Part shown: positions 33,719 through 40,389 of the stretch, in pieces
Position numbering within the stretch: the stretch's first letter is position 1
Layout: every line of letters starts with the position of its first letter
From: CAYJEJ01 sp964369315
Lineage (GTDB): Bacteria > Pseudomonadota > Alphaproteobacteria > UBA3830 > JAIRWN01
Direction of reading: 5' to 3'
Assembly (NCBI GenBank): GCA_964369315.1
Contig: CAYJEJ010000008.1
Coordinates: forward strand, 1-40,389
DNA: 40,389 bases
Program-made: the position numbers and the translations under genes
The notes under the pieces: generated by a model
What the model was told of the DNA's origin: nothing
What the model saw: only the letters and a program-made list of their open reading frames with translations
Databases searched by the model: none

Positions 33719-34290
33719 GCTGTGCGATAACTGGATATTATAGCAAGGACTTCTTCTACTGTTGTATCCAAGATATCATTGACCACGATATGGTCATATT
33801 CTTTAGATGTTTGAACCTCTCTTTCAACTTCGGCAAGCCTTACGGTCATCTCTTCAGGAGAGTTTTCGCCACGAGCCAGCATTCTTTCTTTTATAACATC
33901 AATAGAAGTTGGGACGAGGAATATGCCAACTATTTTATCTGAAAGTATGTTTTTTATTTGCCGATATCCCTGTGTGTCGATTGTGAGTATCACGTCAAAA
34001 CCATCTGAGATGAGTTTTTCTATGTTTCTTAGGGATGTTCCATAAAAATCTCCGAAAACTTGTGCGGTTTCAATAAACTCGTTATTATTTTTCATTTTAA
34101 GAAAACTTTCTTTTGTCACAAAAAAATAATCTATCCCTTCGGATTCATTGCTACGGGGCAAGCGTGTGCAAAATGACACAGATAACTTTACGTTTTTATC
34201 AGTTTTTGCAACAATTTTTGATATCGTGGTCTTACCACCACACGATGGGGCTGAAATGACAAATAATTTGTTATCCAATTTTTTTCTCAT
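33715..34290 (-). CDS. gmk: Guanylate kinase
   Basis: Gmk phosphorylates GMP to GDP. The P-loop S-A-P-S-C-G-G-K-T-T is at residues 13-22 (the usual S-G-A-G-K is C-G-G-K here, still a valid Walker A). The GMP-binding R-L-P-R-x-x-E-x-E-G-x-D-Y-F-F signature is intact, and ILTIDTQGYRQIK follows. It has 191 residues. In alphaproteobacteria gmk often follows a YicC-family gene, which is not present here. It is divergent from the XRE regulator. Confidence 0.96.
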   Translation of the reverse strand: MRKKLDNKLFVISAPSCGGKTTISKIVAKTDKNVKLSVSFCTRLPRSNESEGIDYFFVTKESFLKMKNNNEFIETAQVFGDFYGTSLRNIEKLISDGFDVILTIDTQGYRQIKNILSDKIVGIFLVPTSIDVIKERMLARGENSPEEMTVRLAEVEREVQTSKEYDHIVVNDILDTTVEEVLAIISSYRTA

Positions 34291-34382
34291 TATAATGATA
34301 AATTCACAAATTTAAAGACAATTCGACATGGTAATACTTAAAGGATTATCTTACAAGCGACATAATAATCCATTTTATATGA

Positions 34383-34410
34383 AAATTTGCATAATTTTTT
34401 ATGCAAATTT
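34383..34410. promoter_or_regulatory. Perfect 12-bp inverted repeat, likely operator
   Basis: AAATTTGCATAA (34383-34394) and TTATGCAAATTT (34399-34410) are exact inverted copies separated by TTTT. The repeat lies five bases upstream of the -35 box of the XRE regulator gene. It may be the binding site of that regulator or a divergent control element shared with gmk. Without a T-run after it in either direction, a terminator role is less likely. Confidence 0.6.
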
Positions 34411-34414
34411 ATAG

Positions 34415-34443
34415 TTGACAATTATGAATATAGATTTTAATAT
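34415..34443 (+). promoter_or_regulatory. Promoter of the XRE regulator gene
   Basis: A perfect -35 TTGACA (34415-34420), a 17-base spacer and TAATAT (34438-34443) lie 46 bases before the ATG. This is one of the best promoter matches in the window. Confidence 0.65.
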
Positions 34444-34488
34444 GATTTTCGTATTGTTTTTTGTGTAAGAATTAAGAGTTGTAAAAAA

Positions 34489-35364
34489 ATGGGAAGAAGA
34501 GCATTAGGAACGGCAGTATTTTCTGAACGAAATGCTGATTCAGATGGTGAATTTGAAGGCGGCATGTTTAAGGCAAAAAAAAGAAGAGAAATGTTTATAA
34601 CACATTTGAAATTTCTTCGAAAAAGCATTGGCTTGACCCTTGAGGGGTTGTCTGAGATAACGGGGATATCAATATCTTACCTATCTAGGCTAGAGTCTGG
34701 TTCAAGAAGGTTGAACACGGATTTAATCTCGAGGTTGTCAAAAGCTTTTGGTTGTGACCCTGCGGAATTGTTGCAAGATTACGCCGATTCACCTAATGGT
34801 ATGGCAGTTCCTAGCAGTAACTATGTTCCTGTCAGTTCTAGGTATTTAAGTAAAGGTGCATTGGGTGGTGTTCGCTCAAAGAGTATGTTGGAAACTAGGG
34901 CAGATATGCCAGTTTATGAAATTTCTTGTTTGCAGAGGGGAGGGCTGTCTATCCAACCTGTTTCGGGGGAATTTCGTTTCCGTCCTGTAGAGTTTGTCAA
35001 CCATTCGGATGCGATTGTTGTCAGGACAGATGGCTATCTATATCCTCAGTTTAACAAAACATCATTAATTTATGCGATGCCAAATTATAATTTGTTGCCT
35101 GAGGCGATGGTTCTTGTTGTTTTGAGTGATGACTCGATAATCTTTAGAAAAGTTTGGAGCATCACCCCAAATACCATACAGCTTTGTGCATTTGATAAGA
35201 TTGACCTTTTGAAATCTGGTAAATGTGACAGCTCACCTGTTAAATATGGTCTTGAAGATAGTCCTTTTGGTTGTAGCGATGACAAGGTGTTGATTGAGGT
35301 TAATCGCTCTTCAATTAAAGAAGTTTACGCTATCGCTGGGCATATGGACACCAGTTTAGTATAA
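34489..35364 (+). CDS. XRE-family transcriptional regulator with C-terminal sensor-like domain
   Basis: Residues 38-95 are a Cro/CI-type helix-turn-helix: LKFLRKSIGLTLEGLSEITG, then ISISYLSRLESGSRRL, in which the recognition helix begins S-I-S-Y-L-S-R-L-E. The C-terminal 150 residues (ADMPVYEISCLQRGGLSIQ...) resemble the fold of S24/CI-type dimerisation domains. I cannot place the catalytic Ser-Lys pair with confidence (DAIVVRTDGYLYPQF would be the Ser region but lacks a clear S-M). The start ATG 34489 has no strong ribosome binding site. A perfect palindrome and a consensus promoter lie upstream, suggesting autoregulation. A strong terminator follows. Targets are unknown. Confidence 0.75.
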   Translation: MGRRALGTAVFSERNADSDGEFEGGMFKAKKRREMFITHLKFLRKSIGLTLEGLSEITGISISYLSRLESGSRRLNTDLISRLSKAFGCDPAELLQDYADSPNGMAVPSSNYVPVSSRYLSKGALGGVRSKSMLETRADMPVYEISCLQRGGLSIQPVSGEFRFRPVEFVNHSDAIVVRTDGYLYPQFNKTSLIYAMPNYNLLPEAMVLVVLSDDSIIFRKVWSITPNTIQLCAFDKIDLLKSGKCDSSPVKYGLEDSPFGCSDDKVLIEVNRSSIKEVYAIAGHMDTSLV

Positions 35365-35395
35365 AATTTTTCATATTATTTTCTCCAATATTATG

Positions 35396-35428
35396 AACCG
35401 CCTTCTTAAAAAGAGGGTGGTTTTTTTT
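35396..35428 (+). terminator. Strong rho-independent terminator after the XRE regulator
   Basis: AACCGCCTTCTT (35396-35407) pairs along 12 positions, including two G-T wobbles, with AAGAGGGTGGTT (35411-35422) around a 3-base loop, followed directly by a run of T. Confidence 0.85.
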
Positions 35429-35475
35429 ATATATAAAAAAAGATTATTGATTTAAGAGGATATTGCTAACATTTT

Positions 35476-35817
35476 TCAATGTTTAGCAGTTTTTAATTGC
35501 CTAGTTCGAATCGAGGAAATGTGACGGATTTCACTGCGATTTAGTATTTCTACAGGAGGGTGCTTTGGGTCATGAGAACCACTTTTCTTTCTTAGATTTA
35601 TGACCTTTAGTTTCTCATTTTTATTAAGCTCAGAAAACTTTTTTGGTATCTCTATTATACCGTGTGGTGTTTTGTGATAATTTTTGGTTTTTGTTATATT
35701 TCCTGTATTACTTTTTACCATCTTTGGGGGTTGCCAAATCAAATTCGCGGTTGCTGTTAGCGATAACGTTAAGCCCAACAAACATATTGGCAGAAATATA
35801 TTTTTTAAATTTTTCAT
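35476..35817 (-). CDS. Small secreted protein of unknown function
   Basis: I do not recognise this 113-residue protein. It has a good signal peptide (MKNLKNIFLPICLLGLTLSL, with likely cleavage after ATA near residue 24), then a basic, lysine-rich, probably soluble chain with no cysteine. There is no clear Shine-Dalgarno sequence, and an AT-rich -10-like stretch lies within 20 bases of the ATG. It lies alone between the XRE regulator terminator and tadA. The real product may be a small periplasmic protein. Shadow coding is unlikely because no other long frame shares the region. Confidence 0.55.
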   Translation of the reverse strand: MKNLKNIFLPICLLGLTLSLTATANLIWQPPKMVKSNTGNITKTKNYHKTPHGIIEIPKKFSELNKNEKLKVINLRKKSGSHDPKHPPVEILNRSEIRHISSIRTRQLKTAKH

Positions 35818-35909
35818 ATTAATATACCATATAATAATCAGCTTTATTAAATATTATTATATTTGTGTAAAATTATTATTAATTTGAAAATAGATGATGC
35901 GAACTATTT

Positions 35910-36383
35910 TTATCTTCTCAATTTATTGAAAAAAGATAGAAGGATTTCTTTACACGCCAGTTCTTTTATTCCACCATAAATTTCTGGTTTATGGAAACAT
36001 GTTTTTGATGAAAAAAAACAAACCCCATGTTCAACCCCGCCCCCTTTTGGGTCATAGGCACCAAAGAACAAACGTTTTATTCTCGCCAATGATATCGCCC
36101 CTGCACACATCGTGCACGGCTCCAACGTCACATATAGGTCGCAATCTAATAATGACGCGAGACCCAGTTGTTTTGTCACATGGCGGATTACGTTGATTTC
36201 AGCGTGGGCACAAGGGTCTTGTTGGGAGTATACTTCGTTATGTCCTTTCGCTATAACCTGACCGGAATTATCAACTATTACAGCACCGACAGGAACCTCA
36301 TTAATACTCTCAGCAATCAAGGCTTGCTCTATGGCAATTTGCATATAATCGTTGTGAAGTTGAGAGTATTGGTCTTCGTTCAC
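35910..36383 (-). CDS. tadA: tRNA-specific adenosine deaminase
   Basis: TadA makes inosine at position 34 of tRNA-Arg(ACG) and is essential in most bacteria. The zinc site is intact: H60-A-E62 (CAHAEINVIRH) and P-C90-T-M-C93 (EPCTMCAGAI), with Glu62 as proton shuttle. The length of 157 residues is typical. The start is GTG 36383, overlapping the stop of the upstream transporter gene by 4 bases (GTGA), which implies translational coupling. Confidence 0.95.
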   Translation of the reverse strand: MNEDQYSQLHNDYMQIAIEQALIAESINEVPVGAVIVDNSGQVIAKGHNEVYSQQDPCAHAEINVIRHVTKQLGLASLLDCDLYVTLEPCTMCAGAISLARIKRLFFGAYDPKGGGVEHGVCFFSSKTCFHKPEIYGGIKELACKEILLSFFNKLRR

Positions 36384-37606
36384 TTATTTTTTTTGAATAA
36401 ATCAGATGCCTGACCATCAACCGCCGTTATCTTCAAGGTCAATAGCAAAAATACTATAAACACTGTAATGCTAATGCTAATTAATAACTGCTTAGCTTGT
36501 CCCCCAGAGGAAATTATTCCGCCGAAAGTAAGACAAATCGATAAAATGAGGTTTCTCATTAATGAAATGACCGAAGCCGCAGTCCCAGAAGCGTTATTCG
36601 GTGCTTTGTTTAGGGCGAGCGACGAAGATGCTGGTATTAAGCAAGAACTCCCAAGACATTGAATACATATAGCAAAGAGGAGCGTATGTGCATTAATTGG
36701 AAGGGCGTTAACCATCATCAATATGTTTAAAATAGCAAAAAAACCATATAGCCAAATTCCGAGTTTTAAGCCAAAACTCTCGCCAAATTTTTTTACTATA
36801 ATGCGATAGCCAAGTGTCATACAAAAAGAGATAAAAAGAGGAAAAGCCTGAATAAATGCAAATTCGTTTAGGGAGAAATTAAACTGTTCTGTGTATAAAA
36901 AAGGTGCCGAAACAGCAAATATCATATACCCAGATAAGATGAACCCAGGCATGAACGCAAAGGTTACAAACCCGCGATTAGTCAACAACCTGCGATATCG
37001 CACGAGGCTTTCTTTCACAGACCATTGTTTTGAGCGTTTTTGAAGGGTTTCTGGGATGCAAAAATATATCATAATAAGTGAGAAAAGTTGCATAATAAAT
37101 AAAAACAAAAAGTTTACTCGCCACCCACCAACAGAACACAAAAATGAACCAAGTATGGGGGCACAAATCCAAGATATTGGCCAAGAAATTTCTATAAAAC
37201 CAAGATTTCTAGCACGTTTTGCCCCAGTTGTGATGTCCGAGACGATTACCATGGACATGATTAGCACTACACCAGAGCCAACGGCCTGAACTGCCCGAAA
37301 TATGAACAGGGTCAAAACATTTTGTGCAAGACAACACCCCATGAGCCCGATTAATGAAATAATCAACGCCCGCACCAAGACAAATCTTCTGCCGTACGAG
37401 TCGCTTAAAGGTCCCCAAAAAATCCTTCCCAAAAAACTGCCGAACATGTGCATGCTAACGGTTGATTGTGCGATGAAGCTAGACACGTCTAGGTCGAGGG
37501 CGATTTGAGGGAGAGATGGTATATATATATTGGTGACAGAGGTTGAGACCACATTCGCAAACAATAGAACCAAAAGTATAATCTTTCTGCTTTGGGAGAG
37601 TGCCAT
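36380..37606 (-). CDS. Bcr/CflA-type MFS drug exporter
   Basis: A 408-residue major facilitator protein with about twelve hydrophobic segments. The N-terminal half has the Bcr/CflA signature NIYIPSLPQIALDLDVS (residues 27-43), the conserved intracellular loop G-P-L-S-D-S-Y-G-R-R between helices 2 and 3, and the antiporter motif in helix 5 (WISWICAPILGSFL-like). Members export bicyclomycin, sulfonamides or cysteine with proton antiport. The substrate here is unknown. It is translationally coupled to tadA and divergent from secB. Confidence 0.88.
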   Translation of the reverse strand: MALSQSRKIILLVLLFANVVSTSVTNIYIPSLPQIALDLDVSSFIAQSTVSMHMFGSFLGRIFWGPLSDSYGRRFVLVRALIISLIGLMGCCLAQNVLTLFIFRAVQAVGSGVVLIMSMVIVSDITTGAKRARNLGFIEISWPISWICAPILGSFLCSVGGWRVNFLFLFIMQLFSLIMIYFCIPETLQKRSKQWSVKESLVRYRRLLTNRGFVTFAFMPGFILSGYMIFAVSAPFLYTEQFNFSLNEFAFIQAFPLFISFCMTLGYRIIVKKFGESFGLKLGIWLYGFFAILNILMMVNALPINAHTLLFAICIQCLGSSCLIPASSSLALNKAPNNASGTAASVISLMRNLILSICLTFGGIISSGGQAKQLLISISITVFIVFLLLTLKITAVDGQASDLFKKNK

Positions 37607-37894
37607 AATTTTTAATCAATAATATCAAAGGTGCAAAGCCCAACGCAGTAACAAAGTGCGTTGTCTTACTTCAAAGGTTGTTGCACAATATTTAATAATC
37701 CGTAATTCTATCACAATAATTAAAAATTATGAATATAAAATTTGACTAATCTATCTTTTTCTTTCAAACATGGTTTTATTCAAGTGGATTAATTATTTTA
37801 TAATACATTTTGGTCTGGGATGGGGAAATGGGATTTTGTGTATTGCGTCGGGTTGGTTAAAATGTTACTTAATATTCTTAATTAAGTTATATGT

Positions 37895-38386
37895 GTGGAA
37901 AAAGTGATGGGTGCTAGTAAGAAGGGCAACGACCCCATGGGGGCAGTGGCTGATAAAGAGCCGTCGATGGCGGTTATCTCTCAGTATATAAAAGATTTTT
38001 CGTTTGAGAACCCAAATCCTTTGGATTTGCTCAACCAACCAGCGAGCCAACCTGCAATAAACATAGATTTTAAGGTTGACGTTAAAAGCACCTCGAAAGA
38101 CATCTATGAAATCGTCTTGTCTGCGACCATTGATGCCAGTCAAGAAAGCAAAAAGATGTTTTTACTAGAAATCGCGTATGCGGGGTTATTTAATTTGGTC
38201 AATATGAATCAAGACATGCTCGACATGGTCACGCACGTTGAGTGTCCGCGGATGCTATTTCCATTCTTGAGGTCAATAGTGGCGAACGCGACCGCAGATG
38301 GGGGGTTTGCTCCACTTTATTTGTCACCAGTGAATTTTGCAGAGTTTTATAACCAACGCAGAGAAGAACAGAAAAATAAGAAATAA
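37895..38386 (+). CDS. secB: Protein-export chaperone SecB
   Basis: SecB keeps precursors unfolded and hands them to SecA. Family hallmarks are the QYIKDFSFENPNP block (residues 30-42), the I-D-F-K-V-D-V-K-S strand, LLEIAYAGLFNLVN, CPRMLFPFLRSIVANATADGG and LSPVNFAEFY. The C-terminus is charged (RREEQKNKK). The start is uncertain: GTG 37895 is open, but ATG 37907 would give the usual N-terminal length of about 160 residues. No strong ribosome binding site is visible at either. It is divergent from the exporter gene; the 288-base gap between them has no gene. Confidence 0.95.
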   Translation: MEKVMGASKKGNDPMGAVADKEPSMAVISQYIKDFSFENPNPLDLLNQPASQPAINIDFKVDVKSTSKDIYEIVLSATIDASQESKKMFLLEIAYAGLFNLVNMNQDMLDMVTHVECPRMLFPFLRSIVANATADGGFAPLYLSPVNFAEFYNQRREEQKNKK

Positions 38387-38402
38387 TAATTGTGGATTTT
38401 TG

Positions 38403-38433
38403 TTTACAAATGGTTTAAAATTCTGACTATTAT
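38403..38433 (+). promoter_or_regulatory. Candidate promoter of rplS
   Basis: TTTACA (38403-38408) and TATTAT (38428-38433) lie 32 bases upstream of the rplS ATG. The 19-base spacing is longer than ideal, so this is tentative. Confidence 0.3.
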
Positions 38434-38464
38434 AGTGTTTACATAGTTGCTTTAGGTTTATGGT

Positions 38465-38884
38465 ATGAATGAATTACGTGCTTTTGAACAAAATCAGATA
38501 GAAAAACTAACCGCCGACCGTAAAATCCCAGATTTTATCGCGGGTGATACTTTGCGTGTTTTAGTGCGTGTGGTTGAGGGTGATAAAGAACGTAAACAGG
38601 CGTATGAAGGTGTTTGTATTGCTCGCCGTATGCGAGGAATTGGCTCAACCTTTACTGTACGTAAAATCTCGAATAATGAAGGGGTGGAGCGTTTATTTCA
38701 GCTATATTCCCCTAACATAGAGATTAACGTCGTCAGACGCGGTGATGTTAGGCGTGCAAAACTTTACTACCTTCGTGGTCGAACAGGTAAGGCAGCTAGG
38801 ATTAGAGAGAAAAACACCTATAACAAACCACAACAGTCATCTCCTGTTGTTAACGCCACCCCTGAAGTGCAGGCTGGCGAATAA
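38465..38884 (+). CDS. rplS: 50S ribosomal protein L19
   Basis: L19 (bL19) sits at the 30S-50S interface. The sequence has F-x-x-G-D-T-L-R-V (residues 22-30), the V-V-E-G-D-K-E-R-K-Q-A-Y-E-G-V core, TFTVRKISNNEGVERLF and PNIEINVVRRGDVRRAKLYY, then L-R-G-R-T-G-K-A-A-R-I-R-E. It has 139 residues with a low-complexity C-terminal extension. In most bacteria it follows trmD. Here it stands between secB and a lytic transglycosylase, about 20 kb from rimM-trmD. Confidence 0.97.
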   Translation: MNELRAFEQNQIEKLTADRKIPDFIAGDTLRVLVRVVEGDKERKQAYEGVCIARRMRGIGSTFTVRKISNNEGVERLFQLYSPNIEINVVRRGDVRRAKLYYLRGRTGKAARIREKNTYNKPQQSSPVVNATPEVQAGE

Positions 38885-38900
38885 TATTAACTAGCGGAAA

Positions 38901-39548
38901 TTGATTTTGATTTTTCTTAAAAGCAGATTGTCAAGGATAGTCGCTTTCGGTGGCTTTTTGACTTTTTTACAGTTTTTTGTTTGCAGTTTTGCGACAGGTT
39001 CTGTCGAACTTGCATTAATGAAAGCACACATGCTACATAAAGTCCCTTTACCTTTGTTGGTGGCGATTAGTGTTGTCGAATCTAGTTGTTATAGGACAAA
39101 GGTGGGGGTAACTGAGGTTCATCCTTGGACAGTTTGTGTCAATGGGAAGGACTATTTTTGTAAAGACAAATCTTCAGCAATAAAAAAGATTAAACATGCT
39201 CAGTCAATGGGCATAAAAAACATTGATGTGGGTGTGATGCAGTTGAACATGCGGCATCACGGAATGAATTTTAAGTCTGTCGACGATATGATAGACCCTG
39301 TCCAAAACGTGGCTTACGCTGCAAAGTACCTGAAAAAATTGTATGATGAAACAGGTTCTTGGTCAAAAGCGGTTGCTTTATATCATTCTAAGAATCCAAA
39401 GCATAATATCCCCTATAGAAATAAAGTTTTCAAGGTTTTGAACAATATAAACTCCTCTTATTACTCTTCTGGCGGAAAAATTGTTCTATCGTCGACCAAG
39501 ACCAAAAAAACACCAAAAAAACCATCGAACAATAAAAAATCAATATAG
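38901..39548 (+). CDS. Lytic transglycosylase (SLT domain)
   Basis: This enzyme would cleave the glycan strands of peptidoglycan to 1,6-anhydro ends. An N-terminal hydrophobic segment (FGGFLTFLQFFVCSFATG) acts as a signal peptide or anchor. The SLT fold starts near residue 48. The catalytic Glu60 lies in V-V-E-S-S-C-Y, followed by the V-G-V-M-Q-L-N motif near residue 112, A-A-K-Y-L-K-K-L-Y and A-L-Y-H-S. The TTG start at 38901 is the most upstream; it has no clear ribosome binding site, so the N-terminus is uncertain. The C-terminus is lysine-rich. It lies 16 bases after rplS and may share its transcript. Confidence 0.85.
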   Translation: MILIFLKSRLSRIVAFGGFLTFLQFFVCSFATGSVELALMKAHMLHKVPLPLLVAISVVESSCYRTKVGVTEVHPWTVCVNGKDYFCKDKSSAIKKIKHAQSMGIKNIDVGVMQLNMRHHGMNFKSVDDMIDPVQNVAYAAKYLKKLYDETGSWSKAVALYHSKNPKHNIPYRNKVFKVLNNINSSYYSSGGKIVLSSTKTKKTPKKPSNNKKSI

Positions 39549-40014
39549 GGACAGAATTGTTTGCCACGCAGCGTATCGGTGTTTTTGTTCAACTCACACA
39601 ATTTCACACCATTTAACACCCTTACAACTTCTGATAGAAAAATAAGGATATCGCCTTCATACTGTCGAGAGCGGTCATCGAAAAGATGGGTTAAGCAGTT
39701 GTTACTTCAGTTAAAAATAAGATTATCTTTCTCCAAAAACTACTGAGTATAAAATAGAACATATTGAAACTTTTTCCTAAGACGAGATAGCATTGTAGTT
39801 TTGGTTGAGAGATTTAATTATATAATTTTTAATTAAGTTGAGATGTGAGGGGTTGGTATCTTTATAACGTTAGGATAGAGCAGAGGGGGGAAAGGGCTCT
39901 TAGTTTAGGATGATGAGCCGTTCCCCGTTAAAGATGTGTTAATATTGTTTTTTCTTGAGCGATATCAACACTTTTCAATTGTTTCAAAGAGTTAATGGTT
40001 TTGATAAAAGTTTA
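39549..40014. other. Intergenic region with a strong hairpin
   Basis: No supported gene lies between the lytic transglycosylase and the leucine-rich-repeat protein. At 39887-39926, GGGGAA and GGCTC pair with GAGCC and TTCCCC around a 15-base loop, a stable stem unlike the AT-rich surroundings. On the minus strand an open frame without a start (THLFDDRSRQYEGDILIF...) crosses about 39560-39720. It has no recognised family and may be a remnant or chance. Confidence 0.45.
39887..39926. ncRNA. Structured element, possible small RNA or terminator hairpin
   Basis: An 11-bp stem in two blocks (GGGGAA with TTCCCC, and GGCTC with GAGCC) with a 2-by-1 internal mismatch and a 15-base loop. No T-run follows on either strand within a few bases, so a standard terminator is unlikely. 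The element is GC-rich compared with the region. I cannot match it to a known RNA family. Confidence 0.3.
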
Positions 40015-40389
40015 TTATTTAGAGTATGTAATAAGCCCATTTTCCTCAGATTTGTTATTCAATCCAAATCGTGTGATGCTAGTTTTTACTGAATCACTTA
40101 TATCCGCTGGGACTGTTATCTGTGTTAGGTTGTTTAAAGACTCTAACTCTAAAGAAGTTAATCCAGTCTGTTTACTTAAGTCTAGAGTTGTTAGTTTGTA
40201 TAAAGAATATAAATTTAAACCAGTTAATCCAGTCTGTTTACTTAAGTCTAGAGCTGTTAGGTTTAAAAAACTTAAATCTAAAGAAGTTAATCCAGTCTGT
40301 TTACTTAAGTCTAGAGTTGTTAAATTGTTTAAATAATTTAAAGTTAATGAATTTAAGTTCTTCAAATAAGATAAGTTATTTTGAATAGA
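40015..40389 (-). CDS. Leucine-rich-repeat protein, C-terminal part (runs off window)
   Basis: The frame is open to the right edge, so the N-terminus is outside the window. The visible 124 residues are leucine-rich repeats of 21 to 22 residues with the core L-T-x-L-D-L-S-K-Q-T-G-L-T-x-L-x-L. Three copies have a nearly identical middle. The repeat type resembles the short LRRs of internalin- and BspA-like surface or effector proteins. After the repeats a cap region follows (VPADISDSVKTSITRFGLNN) and the protein ends ...ENGLITYSK. Whether it is secreted cannot be seen. Near-identical DNA repeats suggest recent expansion or recombination. Confidence 0.75.
   Translation of the reverse strand, partial: SIQNNLSYLKNLNSLTLNYLNNLTTLDLSKQTGLTSLDLSFLNLTALDLSKQTGLTGLNLYSLYKLTTLDLSKQTGLTSLELESLNNLTQITVPADISDSVKTSITRFGLNNKSEENGLITYSK
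40157..40322. repeat. Three tandem DNA repeats within the LRR gene
   Basis: A block of about 37 bases beginning GTTAATCCAGTCTGTTTACT and continuing to TCTAGAGTTGTTA occurs at 40157, 40223 and 40286. The copies differ at one or two positions. Spacings of 66 and 63 bases keep the reading frame (22 and 21 codons), so the repeats encode the LRR units. Confidence 0.85.

Noticed and set aside
35500..35515. TTCGAATC sequence resembling a tRNA T-arm
   Set aside because: The flanking bases do not pair and no acceptor, D or anticodon arm could be built. It lies inside the secreted-protein gene.
39561..39746. Plus-strand ORF of 61 codons
   Set aside because: TTG start, no ribosome binding site and no family. 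It is antisense to the minus-strand fragment described, and neither has strong support.
40157..40322. CRISPR-like array
   Set aside because: Three similar blocks at regular spacing might suggest an array, but the intervals are similar to one another and the blocks encode in-frame leucine-rich repeats.

Overview
The window comes from a low-GC alphaproteobacterium. The evidence is gene content: the atpI-atpB-atpE-b'-b Fo cluster with two different b-type subunits, long alphaproteobacterial forms of S9 and L13, a heparinase II/III-family gene next to rpe, CpoB followed by TilS, a ddl-ftsQ-ftsA remnant of the division/cell-wall cluster, SecB, and a ComEC with no metallo-beta-lactamase domain. AT-rich codons are used throughout, and TGA is used normally as a stop. 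I cannot assign it below class level from this sequence.

Bases 1 to about 5000 are an accessory region. It starts inside a glycosyltransferase, then has a methyltransferase cut by a 10-N assembly gap, a short membrane-like remnant and a family-2 glycosyltransferase with a one-base frameshift. About 800 bases of very AT-rich, gene-poor DNA follow. The region ends with an isolated gene that resembles tailed-phage major capsid proteins, with no other phage gene in view. It looks like the worn edge of a surface-polysaccharide locus next to a phage-derived gene.

Bases 5000 to 17500 are almost all on the minus strand. Read in the direction of transcription they encode a flavin oxidoreductase, DNA ligase LigA, a BON-domain lipoprotein, an anchored SGNH-like protein, a large TPR/Rossmann-like/class III cyclase protein, the ATP synthase Fo genes, an unrecognised His-rich exported protein coupled to atpF, lipoyl synthase, and rplM-rpsI with a clear promoter and terminator.

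Bases 17600 to 31300 carry rimM-trmD, a heparinase-family gene with rpe, a DedA protein, cpoB-tilS, hpf-ddl-ftsQ-ftsA, a minus-strand comEC and gltX. Several classical neighbours are absent: rpsP and rplS beside rimM-trmD, murB and ftsZ beside ddl-ftsQ-ftsA, and ftsH beside tilS.

Bases 31300 to 40389 hold a GNAT acetyltransferase divergent from an O-antigen ligase-like protein, and gmk divergent from an XRE-family regulator that has a perfect 12-bp inverted repeat beside its promoter. Next come a small secreted protein, tadA with a Bcr/CflA-type exporter, and secB, rplS and a lytic transglycosylase. The window ends with the C-terminal part of a leucine-rich-repeat protein that runs off the right edge.

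Most of the window is housekeeping. The least explained items are the orphan capsid-like gene, the cyclase architecture, the FtsA active-site substitution, the regulator with its palindrome, the His-rich protein in the atp operon and the leucine-rich-repeat protein.
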